From the NCBI RefSeq assembly GCF_004323595.1, contig NZ_AP019373.1, positions 2,294,001-2,358,000 of the forward strand: a stretch of DNA of 64,000 nt, written 5' to 3'. Both the position numbers and the translations under genes were made by a program. A model generated the notes under the pieces. It was not told the DNA's origin and did no database searches. It saw only the letters and a program-made list of their open reading frames with translations. Source of the DNA: Sulfuricystis thermophila (GTDB lineage Bacteria > Pseudomonadota > Gammaproteobacteria > Burkholderiales > Rhodocyclaceae). This document shows, in pieces, positions 16,981-24,543 of the stretch (positions are counted from its first letter, which is position 1; the number at the start of each line of letters is the position of its first letter).

Positions 16981-17492
16981 AAATCTGCATCGTCTCCGAC
17001 AGCCACGACCGCGGCCCGCTGCTCGCCGAAGCAATCGCGCTGGCGAAGACCGAGGGCGCGGAAGCGGTGATCCATTGCGGCGACCTGATCGGCATCAATA
17101 CGCTGAAGGCTTCGCTCAAGCTCGGCCTGCCGATCCATGCCGTGCATGGCAACAACCTCGGCGACCCGGTGGCGATCGCCAAGCTGGCCTGCCGCTCCGA
17201 GGGCCTGCTGCATTATCACGGCAACGATGCCGCGATCGAGCTCGGCGGCCGCAAGATCTTCATCACCCACTACCCGCACATCGGGCGCGCCTTCGCCTGC
17301 ACCGGTGATTACGATCTCGTCTGCTGCGGCCACAGCCACGTGCCGGAAATCCGCCAGGAACCGAACGTCAAGGGCGGCAGCACCTGGCTCGTCAATCCCG
17401 GCACCGTCGCCGGCCTGGGCGCGCCGGAGGCCACCTGGGTCATGGGCGACCTGGCGACGCTGCAATTCGATCTTCGCGTCCTGCCGCGCTGA
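16977..17492 (+). CDS. YfcE/MJ0936-type metallophosphoesterase
   Basis: 171-residue calcineurin-like phosphodiesterase. Metal ligands are visible in order: SDSHDR, HCGDLIG, VHGNNLG, FITHYPH and CCGHSHVPEI. Length and motif spacing match the YfcE/YsnB family, which hydrolyses phosphodiesters such as bis-pNPP with Mn. The physiological substrate is unknown. The GNN in place of the common GNCD is a small departure. Start at 16977 by ATGA overlap with the toxin gene. Confidence 0.88.
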   Translation: MKICIVSDSHDRGPLLAEAIALAKTEGAEAVIHCGDLIGINTLKASLKLGLPIHAVHGNNLGDPVAIAKLACRSEGLLHYHGNDAAIELGGRKIFITHYPHIGRAFACTGDYDLVCCGHSHVPEIRQEPNVKGGSTWLVNPGTVAGLGAPEATWVMGDLATLQFDLRVLPR

Positions 17493-17800
17493 GCATAGGC
17501 GCTGGCGGAAATGAAGTCGCCCCGCCGGGCGCCTCCTTACCTCGGAAAGTCGGCGCTGGCGGGGCGGCACCCTTGCGGCGCTGCGGGTGCTGCAGCGCAA
17601 CAGCAACAAAAGCTTCTATCAATCCATAGGAAGATTCTCGCGCCGATTTGATCTGGCGCATGATCCGGCGCGGAATTAGACGGCTACAATCGGCAACCGA
17701 TTTTGGCGGCGCTCGACCCGTGGCGGTGTTTTCGGCCGAAGCCAACGAGCGAAGGCTGCCGAAGTTTCGTCCTGGCTGTACCCACTCAAACGGAGGCTTG
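17493..17800 (+). repeat. Intergenic region with paired REP-like elements and qmo leader
   Basis: At 17497-17573 two half-sites and one intervening complementary half form a hairpin pair: GGCGCTGGCGG, then GCCCCGCCGGGCGCC, then AAGTCGGCGCTGGCGGGGCG. The rest (17574-17800) is the leader of the qmo operon. A TACAAT at 17685-17690 could be a -10 element but its -35 is poor. AACGGAGGCTTG is the ribosome site for qmoA. Confidence 0.7.
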
Positions 17801-19084
17801 ATGACAGCTTCAATCGCAACCAACTCGACCATCCTGGTCGTCGGCGGCGGTATCGCTGGCATGACGGCGGCCCTCGAGGCGGCCGAATGTGGCAAGCAGG
17901 TGATACTGGCCGAAAAGACCCCTTCGCTGGGCGGCCGCACATCGATGCTCTACCGCTATTTCCCGAAGATGTGCCATCCGACCTGCGGTCTGGAAATCAA
18001 CCTCAAGCGCATCAAGGGCAACCCCAACGTGCGTGTGATGACGATGACCGAAGTGGCAGCCGTCTCGGGCTCCCGCGGCGACTATACCGTCACGCTGAAG
18101 GTGAAGCCGCGCTATGTGAATGAAAACTGCACCGCCTGCGGCGAGTGCGGCAAGGCGGTCACTGCCGAAGTGCCCAATGCCTTCAACTACGGCCTCGACA
18201 AGGTCAAGGCGGCCTACCTGCCGCATGCCATGGCCTATCCGTTGCGCTATGTGATCGATCCGTCGATCGTCGGCACGGCCGAAGGCGAAGCCGCCAAAGC
18301 CGCCTGCAAATACGGCGCGGTCGATCTGACCATGCAGGAACAGACCATCGAGCTCAAGGTCGGCAGCATCGTCTGGGCCACCGGCTGGCATCCCTATGAC
18401 GCCAACAAGATCCAGCCTTATGGTTACGACCGCTACGACAACGTGATCACCAGCCTCGAATTCGAGCGCCTGTGCGATCCGCGTGGCCCGACGGGCGGCA
18501 AGATCCTGCGACCCTCCGATGGCAAGGAAGCGAAGAACATCGCCTTCATCCAGTGCGCCGGTTCACGCGACGAGAACCATCTGCGTCACTGCTCGCGCAT
18601 CTGCTGCATGGCGACACTCAAGCAGACCATGTATGTGCGCGAGATCGACCCCGAGGCAAAGTCGACCGTCTATTACATCGACATCCGCGTCATCGACCGC
18701 CTCGAAGACTTCTATCAGGACGTGCAGAAGGATCCGAACGTCAGCTTCGTCAAATCGAAGGTGGCGCGCATCGCGGTGAACGAAGCCAACGGCAACCCGA
18801 TCCTGCATGGCGTCAACACCGAAGGCTATCACCGCTACGCCAACGAACACGACCTCGTCGTGCTGGCCGTCGGCATGGAGCCCGAAGTCGTCGGCGTCAA
18901 GCTGCCCGATGACATCATCCTCGACTCCTCGCAATTCATCGAAGGTTCGCAGAGCGGCGGCATGTTCGGCGCCGGGGCCGCAGCCAGCCCGCTGGACGTC
19001 AACCGCGCCGTGCAAAGCGCGACGGCGGCCGCCCTGCGCGCCGTCCAGGTCATCCACAAAACTGCTTCCACGGAGGCCGCGTAA
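17801..19084 (+). CDS. qmoA: QmoA, HdrA-like flavoprotein
   Basis: 427-residue FAD protein homologous to heterodisulfide reductase subunit A, part of the Qmo complex that exchanges electrons between APS reductase and quinone. The FAD-binding motif ILVVGGGIAGMTAALEAA is at residues 11-28, followed by EKTPSLGGR. The MCHPTCGLEIN and NCTACGECGKAV cysteines and IQCAGSRDENHLRHCSRICC are typical. First gene of a four-gene operon (2, 16 and 26 bp gaps). No aprBA genes are in the window. In a sulfur oxidiser the flow would be APS formation from sulfite with electrons to Qmo. Confidence 0.92.
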   Translation: MTASIATNSTILVVGGGIAGMTAALEAAECGKQVILAEKTPSLGGRTSMLYRYFPKMCHPTCGLEINLKRIKGNPNVRVMTMTEVAAVSGSRGDYTVTLKVKPRYVNENCTACGECGKAVTAEVPNAFNYGLDKVKAAYLPHAMAYPLRYVIDPSIVGTAEGEAAKAACKYGAVDLTMQEQTIELKVGSIVWATGWHPYDANKIQPYGYDRYDNVITSLEFERLCDPRGPTGGKILRPSDGKEAKNIAFIQCAGSRDENHLRHCSRICCMATLKQTMYVREIDPEAKSTVYYIDIRVIDRLEDFYQDVQKDPNVSFVKSKVARIAVNEANGNPILHGVNTEGYHRYANEHDLVVLAVGMEPEVVGVKLPDDIILDSSQFIEGSQSGGMFGAGAAASPLDVNRAVQSATAAALRAVQVIHKTASTEAA

Positions 19085-19086
19085 CC

Positions 19087-21342
19087 ATGGCCGATAACAA
19101 ATTCGCTGCTTACATCTGCTCCGGCTGCGGCATCGGCGACATCCTCGATGTCGCCAAGCTCGAAAGGGTTGCCAAAGTCGAAGGCAAGATGCAGATCATC
19201 AAGACCCATCCCTTCCTCTGCAACGAGGAAGGCGTGAAGATGATCCGCGACGACATCGCCAATGAAGGCGTCAGCCACGTCTGCATCGCCGCCTGCTCGC
19301 GGCGCGCCAAGACCGAGGCGTTCAATTTCACGAACGTCGCGCTCTCCCGCGCCAACCTGCGTGAAGGCGTGATCTGGGCGGTCGCGGAAGGTTCCGAGCA
19401 CGACGAAGTGCGTCAGGAAATGGCCGAGGACTACATCCGCATGAGCTGTGCCGAGGTCAAGAAGATGACCCTGCCTGCCGGCAACGTCAAGGAGTCTTCG
19501 AGCAAGAAGATCCTCGTCGTCGGTGGCGGCATGTCCGGCATGACGGCGGCCCAGGCCGCGGCCGATGCCGGCTACGAGGTGGTGCTGGTCGAGAAGACCG
19601 GCCAGCTCGGCGGCTTCGCCAACCAGATGTGGAAGCGCATGCCATTTTCCATGCCTTACGCCGAACCGCAGCCGACCGGCGCCGCGGAACTGGCCGCACA
19701 GATCACCAGCAACCCGCGCATCAAGGTCTATCTCAATGCGACGGTCGCCGAAACCGCCGGCGCCCCGGGCCGCTTCAAGGTCAAGATCGCCGCCCTCAAT
19801 GACCAAATGAGCGGCAACGTCAGCGAGGAGCTGTGCGGCGCGATCGTGCAGGCCTCCGGCTTCACGACCTACCCGATCGAGAAGCTGCCCGAGCTGGGCG
19901 GCGGTCAGCCGAACGTCGTCGACCAGGCCGGCCTCGAGGCCTTGGCGCGCGCCGCCAACGGCGGGCCGATCAAGCGTGCCGATGGCAAGGAGGTCAAGTC
20001 GGTCGTCTTCATCCAGTGCGCCGGCCAGCGTGACGATTCGGGCACCCACCTGCCCTACTGCTCCGGCCATTGCTGCGGCACCAGCATCAAGCAGGCGATC
20101 TACTTCAAGGACCAGAACCCGGACATCGACACCGTGGTTATGTATCAGGACCTGCGCGTGCCGGGCATGGGCGAGGACTTCTACCGCAGCGCGCAGAAGA
20201 AGGGCGTGATCTTCACCAAGGGCAAGGCCAGCAAGGTCACCGGCGGCGATACCTGTACGGTCGAATTCAAGGATCTGATCCTCGACGAGAACACCGCGAC
20301 CCAAGCCGATCTGGTGGTGCTCGCCACCGGCCAGGTGCCGAATGCCGGCGTCAACCTCGACGAATGGACGGCCACCGTGACTGCCGCCGAGTCCGGTGAC
20401 GAAGCGGCGAAGACCAAGAAGGCCGAGCTGCAGAAGATCTCCGTGCTCAACCTGAACTACCGCCAGGGCCCGGACATGCCGCAGCTCAAGTACGGCTTCG
20501 CGGATTCGCACTTCATCTGTTTCCCCTATGAGACCCGCCGCACCGGCATCTACGCCGCCGGCCCGATGCGCCGCCCGATGGACATGCATCAGGCCCAGGA
20601 AGACGCCACCGGCGCCGCGCTGAAGGCGATCCAGGCCGTCGAGAACGCCGCGCTAGGCCGCGCCGCGCATCCGCGCGCCTGGGACCTGTCATTTCCGAAG
20701 GCCCGTCTCGAAGGCTGCACGCAGTGCAAGCGCTGCACCGTCGAATGCCCGTTCGGCGCCATCGACGAGGACGAAAAGCGCTTCCCGGTGTTCAACGAGG
20801 AACGCTGCCGCCGCTGCGGCACCTGCATGGGCGCCTGCCCGGTGCGCGTGATCTCCTTCGAGAACTACTCCTGCGACACCGTCGGCATGCAGGTCAAGGC
20901 CGTCGAGGTACCGGACGAGGACGAAGAAAAGCCGCGTATCCTGATCCTCGCCTGCGAGAACGACGCCTACCCGGCGATCGACATGGCCGGCATGCAGCGC
21001 CATACCTATTCCGCCTTCGTGCGCGTCATCCCGGTGCGCTGCCTCGGCTCGGTCAATACCATCTGGATCACCGACGCGCTCAACTCCGGCTATGACGGCG
21101 TGATGATGATGGGCTGCCAGAAGGGCGAGAACTACCAGTGCCACTTCGTCAAGGGCTCGGAAATGGCCTATTACCGCCTCGGCAAGGTCGGCGACACGAT
21201 GAAGGGCATGGGTCTCGAACCCGAGCGCATGCAGACCTATGAAATCGCCATCACCGATGGCGCGCGCGTCGCCAAGCTGATCAACGACTACGTCGCGCAG
21301 CTCAACGAGCTCGGCCCGTCGCCCATGAAGGGCTTCGGCTGA
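19087..21342 (+). CDS. qmoB: QmoB, HdrA-MvhD-like flavoprotein/ferredoxin
   Basis: 751 residues. The N-terminal CSGCGIGDILD and HPFLCNEEG segments lead into an FAD domain (ILVVGGGMSGMTAAQAAA, about 140-157) and IQCAGQRDD...YCSGHCC. Two [4Fe-4S] motifs, CTQCKRCTVECPFGA and CRRCGTCMGACPV, lie at about 542-590. The C-terminal 120 residues are an MvhD-like domain (GCQKGENYQCHFVKG) that contacts hydrogenase or other donors in methanogens. This architecture is diagnostic of QmoB rather than plain HdrA. Confidence 0.93.
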   Translation: MADNKFAAYICSGCGIGDILDVAKLERVAKVEGKMQIIKTHPFLCNEEGVKMIRDDIANEGVSHVCIAACSRRAKTEAFNFTNVALSRANLREGVIWAVAEGSEHDEVRQEMAEDYIRMSCAEVKKMTLPAGNVKESSSKKILVVGGGMSGMTAAQAAADAGYEVVLVEKTGQLGGFANQMWKRMPFSMPYAEPQPTGAAELAAQITSNPRIKVYLNATVAETAGAPGRFKVKIAALNDQMSGNVSEELCGAIVQASGFTTYPIEKLPELGGGQPNVVDQAGLEALARAANGGPIKRADGKEVKSVVFIQCAGQRDDSGTHLPYCSGHCCGTSIKQAIYFKDQNPDIDTVVMYQDLRVPGMGEDFYRSAQKKGVIFTKGKASKVTGGDTCTVEFKDLILDENTATQADLVVLATGQVPNAGVNLDEWTATVTAAESGDEAAKTKKAELQKISVLNLNYRQGPDMPQLKYGFADSHFICFPYETRRTGIYAAGPMRRPMDMHQAQEDATGAALKAIQAVENAALGRAAHPRAWDLSFPKARLEGCTQCKRCTVECPFGAIDEDEKRFPVFNEERCRRCGTCMGACPVRVISFENYSCDTVGMQVKAVEVPDEDEEKPRILILACENDAYPAIDMAGMQRHTYSAFVRVIPVRCLGSVNTIWITDALNSGYDGVMMMGCQKGENYQCHFVKGSEMAYYRLGKVGDTMKGMGLEPERMQTYEIAITDGARVAKLINDYVAQLNELGPSPMKGFG

Positions 21343-21358
21343 TCCAAGGAGAGAGACC

Positions 21359-21979
21359 ATGAGCGAAGCAAATACTCAAGCCATCGCCCGCTACAAGAAC
21401 AACTTCCTCAAGGAAGTCGAGGAGCGCGTCGAAGACGGCCAGTGGGTCAAGATGTGCATGCAGTGCGGCGTCTGCGCGGGCTCCTGCCCGTTCGGCCCGC
21501 ACTGGGAACACTCGCCGCAGAAGATCTTCATGATGATCCGTGCCGGCAAGCGCGAGGAAGTGCTCACCTCCGATTCGATGTGGATGTGCACCTCCTGCTA
21601 CAACTGCATCGTGCGCTGTCCGCGCAAGCTGCCGATCACCCACATCATGCACGGCCTGGCCAACTATGCCCATCGCCTCGGCCTGGTGCCGAAAGGCCAG
21701 CCGACGCGCGACATCGCCGTGCTGTTCTGGAAGAACGTCGTCAAGAACGGCCGCGTCAATGAGATGACCTTCTCGCTGGCGATGTACTTCCGCGATGGCT
21801 TCGGCCAGGGCATCAAGAACGCGATGGCGATGAAGGACATCGGTCTGGGGATGATGAAGGCCAAGCGTCTCAACCCGATGGAGATCTTCGGTGGCCACAC
21901 CTGCAAGGACAAGAGCGGCATCCAGCGCATGATCGCCAAGGCGCGCGAAATCGAAGACAAGCGCAGAGGGTTGGCCTAG
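21359..21979 (+). CDS. hdrC: HdrC-like ferredoxin subunit
   Basis: 206-residue soluble iron-sulfur protein with two complete [4Fe-4S] motifs, CMQCGVCAGSCPFG and CTSCYNCIVRCPR. It matches the hydrophilic half of QmoC but lacks its C-terminal cytochrome b-like membrane helices. With hdrB next it forms the QmoAB-HdrCB arrangement described for some Gram-positive sulfate reducers and betaproteobacterial sulfur oxidisers. A GGAGAG site precedes the ATG. Confidence 0.9.
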   Translation: MSEANTQAIARYKNNFLKEVEERVEDGQWVKMCMQCGVCAGSCPFGPHWEHSPQKIFMMIRAGKREEVLTSDSMWMCTSCYNCIVRCPRKLPITHIMHGLANYAHRLGLVPKGQPTRDIAVLFWKNVVKNGRVNEMTFSLAMYFRDGFGQGIKNAMAMKDIGLGMMKAKRLNPMEIFGGHTCKDKSGIQRMIAKAREIEDKRRGLA

Positions 21980-22005
21980 CCTCGCCTGACAGGAGACAAG
22001 CAAAC

Positions 22006-22899
22006 ATGGCAAAGAAAAAATATGCGTTCTATCCGGGCTGCTCCTCGCAAAAGGGCGCCTCGGCCTCGAACTATCTCAACTCCTTCGGCTACATGTGCGA
22101 AAAGCTGGAGATCGAGCTCAACGAAGTGCCGGACTGGAACTGCTGCGGCGCCTCGATCGCCTATGCCGAAGGTGGCGAGCTGCCGCGCCTGGTGCTCAAC
22201 GCGCGCAACATGGCGATCGTCGAGCAGGAGATGCCCGGTTACGACATGGTCACCGGCTGCCCGGCCTGCTGGCTGGCGTTGCGCGATGCCAAGGGCCGCT
22301 TCGAGGAACATGGCAGTATGAAGGCCGATGCCAACGAAGCCCTCAAGGAAGTCAATCTCGCCTATCAGGGCAACGTCAAGCCGCGGCACATGGTCGAAGT
22401 GCTGATCGAGGACATCGGCTATGAGCAGATGAAAGCCAAGGTCGTGCGGCCGCTCGACGGCGTCAAGATCGCCGGCTATGTCGGCTGCCAGACCAACCGG
22501 CCCTTCGGCATCGCCGGCGAATCCTTCGAAAACCCGCAGTATCTCGACAAGATGATCGAAACCGTCGGCGCCGAGCCGGTGCCCTATGATCAGAAAGTCA
22601 CCTGCTGCGGCGGCGCGCTGGCCTTCTCCGAACCCGACAAGGCCTTCAAGCAGATCCGCGACATCGTCGAATCCGCCTACGATCACGGCGCGCAGGTCAT
22701 CGCCACGCCCTGCCAGCTCTGCCAGGCCAACGTCGAGCTGTATCAAGCCGAGATCAACAAGAAGCACGGCACCAAGTTCAACATGCCGGTCGTGTTCTAT
22801 TCGCAGCTGCTCGGCCTCGCCTATGGCGGCGATGTGAAGCAGACCGGGCTCGACGGCCAGGTGATCCGCGCCGAAGTGCTGGAGAAGTTCGCCAAATAA
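22006..22899 (+). CDS. hdrB: HdrB-like catalytic subunit
   Basis: 297 residues with two complete CCG-domain cysteine sets: GCSS...NCCG...CPAC and GCQT...TCCG...CQLC. In HdrB these bind noncubane [4Fe-4S] clusters that reduce a disulfide. In this operon it would replace the membrane part of QmoC, so the final acceptor could be a thiol/disulfide or a soluble partner instead of quinone. No membrane segment. A terminator follows 23 bp after the stop, closing the operon. Confidence 0.92.
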   Translation: MAKKKYAFYPGCSSQKGASASNYLNSFGYMCEKLEIELNEVPDWNCCGASIAYAEGGELPRLVLNARNMAIVEQEMPGYDMVTGCPACWLALRDAKGRFEEHGSMKADANEALKEVNLAYQGNVKPRHMVEVLIEDIGYEQMKAKVVRPLDGVKIAGYVGCQTNRPFGIAGESFENPQYLDKMIETVGAEPVPYDQKVTCCGGALAFSEPDKAFKQIRDIVESAYDHGAQVIATPCQLCQANVELYQAEINKKHGTKFNMPVVFYSQLLGLAYGGDVKQTGLDGQVIRAEVLEKFAK

Positions 22900-22921
22900 G
22901 AACGCTGCAAAGGGGAAAGAA

Positions 22922-22957
22922 ACGGCCGGTGCAGAGTTCACCTCACCGGCCGTTTTT
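22922..22957 (+). terminator. Intrinsic terminator of qmoAB-hdrCB
   Basis: Ten-bp perfect stem ACGGCCGGTG/CACCGGCCGT with a 12-base loop and a T-run. The T-run ends only a few bases before the -10 element of the tRNA promoter, so the stem occupies that promoter's -35 region. Confidence 0.85.
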
Positions 22958-22962
22958 ACCGC

Positions 22963-22968
22963 TATAAT
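22963..22968 (+). promoter_or_regulatory. Promoter -10 element for the tRNA cluster
   Basis: A consensus TATAAT, then GCGCGGC (a GC-rich discriminator as in stable-RNA promoters) and tRNA-Ala starting 12 bases later. No good -35 is seen at 17 bp; TTCACC at 22937 is at 20 bp. Confidence 0.65.
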
Positions 22969-22980
22969 GCGCGGCTTCTT

Positions 22981-23056
<76 letters not shown>

Positions 23057-23064
23057 GATTCAGC

Positions 23065-23140
23065 GGGCTGTTAGCTCAGTTGGTAGAGCAGCGGACTCTT
23101 AATCCGTAGGTCGAAGGTTCGAATCCTTCACAGCCCACCA
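23065..23140 (+). tRNA. tRNA-Lys (anticodon CTT)
   Basis: 76 nt with encoded CCA. Acceptor GGGCTGT/ACAGCCC, anticodon loop CTCTTAA. Eight bases after tRNA-Ala, so probably the same transcript. Confidence 0.95.
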
Positions 23141-23170
23141 GCAACAAGATCGTCGCTCTCCGACGATCAT

Positions 23171-23246
23171 GGGTGGTTAGCTCAGTCGGTAGAGCAGCTG
23201 GCTTTTAACCAGTTGGTCACAGGTTCGAATCCTGTACCACCCACCA
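23171..23246 (+). tRNA. tRNA-Lys (anticodon TTT)
   Basis: 76 nt with encoded CCA. Acceptor GGGTGGT/ACCACCC, anticodon loop CTTTTAA. Third gene of the tRNA cluster, 30 bases after tRNA-Lys(CTT). A lone Lys(TTT) gene would read both AAA and AAG, so the CTT partner is a high-GC luxury. Confidence 0.95.
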
Positions 23247-23276
23247 TCTCACCGTTTCCATCCGCAGGAGCCGGCC

Positions 23277-23756
23277 ATGAAACACGCAACCCGTCCCCTC
23301 ACTGCGATCCGCCTTGCCGCACTGTTTGCCGCCGGCTTCCTGGGTGTTGGCATCGTCCATGCCGACAAGCCGGGCTGGGCGGGCGAAAAGCACGGCAAGA
23401 AAGACAAGCACGAACGGCATGAGCGCGACCGCGACGAGCGCCCCGCCTACTTCTTCGACGACGGTTCGCGCCGCGTGGTCATCGAATACTATGGTGCCCA
23501 GGTGCGCGCCGGCCACTGCCCGCCGGGGCTGGCCAAGAAACACAATGGCTGCCTGCCGCCCGGCCACGCGAAGAAATGGGTCAAGGGCCGCCCCCTGCCA
23601 GCGGACGTGCGTTACTACGAGTTGCCCTACGAACTCGTCGTGCGTCTGCCGCCACCGCCACCGCGCCACCGCTACGTCCAGGTCGCCGGCGACATCCTCC
23701 TGATCGCCGTCGGTACCAGCATGGTCGTCGACGCGATCGAAGACATCGTGCGCTGA
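23277..23756 (+). CDS. RcnB/CigR-like secreted small protein
   Basis: 159 residues with signal peptide (cut near VHA-DK, residue 29). The mature part begins with a very charged Lys/His/Glu/Asp stretch, then CPPGLAKKHNGCLPPGHAKKW, LPADVRYYELP and a hydrophobic end GDILLIAVGTSMVVDAIEDI. This order matches the CigR/RcnB-like inner-membrane or periplasmic family, whose roles (metal homeostasis, virulence restraint) vary. AGGAGCCGGCC precedes the ATG. It is 30 bp after the tRNAs, with no obvious promoter of its own. Confidence 0.75.
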   Translation: MKHATRPLTAIRLAALFAAGFLGVGIVHADKPGWAGEKHGKKDKHERHERDRDERPAYFFDDGSRRVVIEYYGAQVRAGHCPPGLAKKHNGCLPPGHAKKWVKGRPLPADVRYYELPYELVVRLPPPPPRHRYVQVAGDILLIAVGTSMVVDAIEDIVR

Positions 23757-23764
23757 TCAGGCGA

Positions 23765-23844
23765 GAAAGTCGGCGCTGGAGGAAATGAAAGCGTCCCGCC
23801 GGGCGCCGACTCCTATCGCATAGTCGGTGCTGGCAGGACGGCAC
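23765..23844. repeat. Paired REP-like element (hairpin) after CigR-like gene
   Basis: AAAGTCGGCGCTGG, then GCGTCCCGCCGGGCGCCGAC, then GTCGGTGCTGGCAGGACGGC: alternating half-sites able to form two competing hairpins. It lies directly before the pilA terminator, between convergent genes. Confidence 0.8.
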
Positions 23845-23845
23845 A

Positions 23846-23870
23846 AAAAACCCCGCCGCGGCGGGGTTTG
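23846..23870 (-). terminator. Intrinsic terminator of pilA
   Basis: Stem AACCCCGCCGC/GCGGCGGGGTT, with a T6 run in the minus-strand transcript, 18 bp after the pilA stop. Confidence 0.85.
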
Positions 23871-23888
23871 ATTTGTGGATTCGATTGA

Positions 23889-24365
23889 TTACTTGCAGGA
23901 ACCCGGCAGATATTTCGTGGGCACAGTAGTACCTGTGTCTCCACACTTCCAAGCAGCGATTTGCTGACCCATGTTTGATGCGACTGTCATAGCAGTAGTC
24001 GCAGCCGTATCGGCATATGGAGTCAGAACGAGTAGTTTGCCATCGATTGCAGAGTCATTGAAATTTTGTGTTGTTACAGTAATTTTGCCGTTTTGATCTG
24101 TTTCGATTTTGGCAACATACTTCGTTGTCGCAGTAGAAGACTCGCAACCCCAGTTGTTCGCACCCGGACCAGTAGTTCCAGAACCAGATTGATATGCTTC
24201 GGTGATGGCTGTACGGCAACCGCTGGCTGCGAGCACTACTTCTGACATCTTTGCTTTAACGGTGTAATCCTTATACGCCGGCAAGGCGACGGCAGCCAGA
24301 ATGCCGATGATCGCCACGACGATCATCAGTTCGATGAGGGTAAAGCCTTGTTGAACGCGTTTCAT
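23889..24365 (-). CDS. pilA: Type IV pilin (PilA)
   Basis: 158-residue type IVa major pilin. Leader MKRVQQG is cut before [27 protein letters not shown], with the conserved Glu5 of the mature pilin. The variable part is Thr/Ala/Gly rich and lower in GC than its neighbours. A C-terminal Cys pair (WKCGDTG...PGSCK) closes the D-region. AAGGAGAGATCT lies before the ATG at 24365; an earlier in-frame ATG would lengthen the leader and is less likely. A sigma54 promoter lies 48 bp upstream. Last gene of the minus-strand cluster. Confidence 0.93.
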   Translation of the reverse strand: MKRVQQGFTLIELMIVVAIIGILAAVALPAYKDYTVKAKMSEVVLAASGCRTAITEAYQSGSGTTGPGANNWGCESSTATTKYVAKIETDQNGKITVTTQNFNDSAIDGKLLVLTPYADTAATTAMTVASNMGQQIAAWKCGDTGTTVPTKYLPGSCK

Positions 24366-24412
24366 AGATCTCTCCTTTGGTTGAAGCACTCGAATCGTGC
24401 TGCCGGAGATTA

Positions 24413-24428
24413 TGCAACCGCCGTGCCA
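24413..24428 (-). promoter_or_regulatory. Sigma54 promoter of pilA
   Basis: TGGCACGGCGGTTGCA on the minus strand matches the -24/-12 consensus TGGCAC-N5-TTGCA exactly and lies 48 bp before the pilA ATG. Pilin genes under PilSR in other proteobacteria use this promoter class. Confidence 0.88.
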
Positions 24429-24519
24429 GGTAGGTAAAGCTGATTTCGTGCCGGAAAAGCCCCGATTTCACTGCGCCGGCTTTCGTGCGGCGTCAGAATG
24501 TGACGATTTTCGTCACCCT

Positions 24520-24543
24520 GCCGTTCCGCCAGCGCCGAGTTTC
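24520..24543 (-). repeat. REP-like half-site at the HD-GYP stop codon
   Basis: GCCGTTCCGCCAGCGCCGAG then TTT, two mismatches from consensus. It abuts and slightly overlaps the stop codon of the minus-strand HD-GYP gene. Confidence 0.75.

Noticed and set aside
18835-20589. 584-residue minus-strand frame opposite qmoA/qmoB
   Set aside because: The sense strand encodes QmoA/QmoB with all cysteine motifs; the antisense is low-complexity Leu/Gly/Asp/His.
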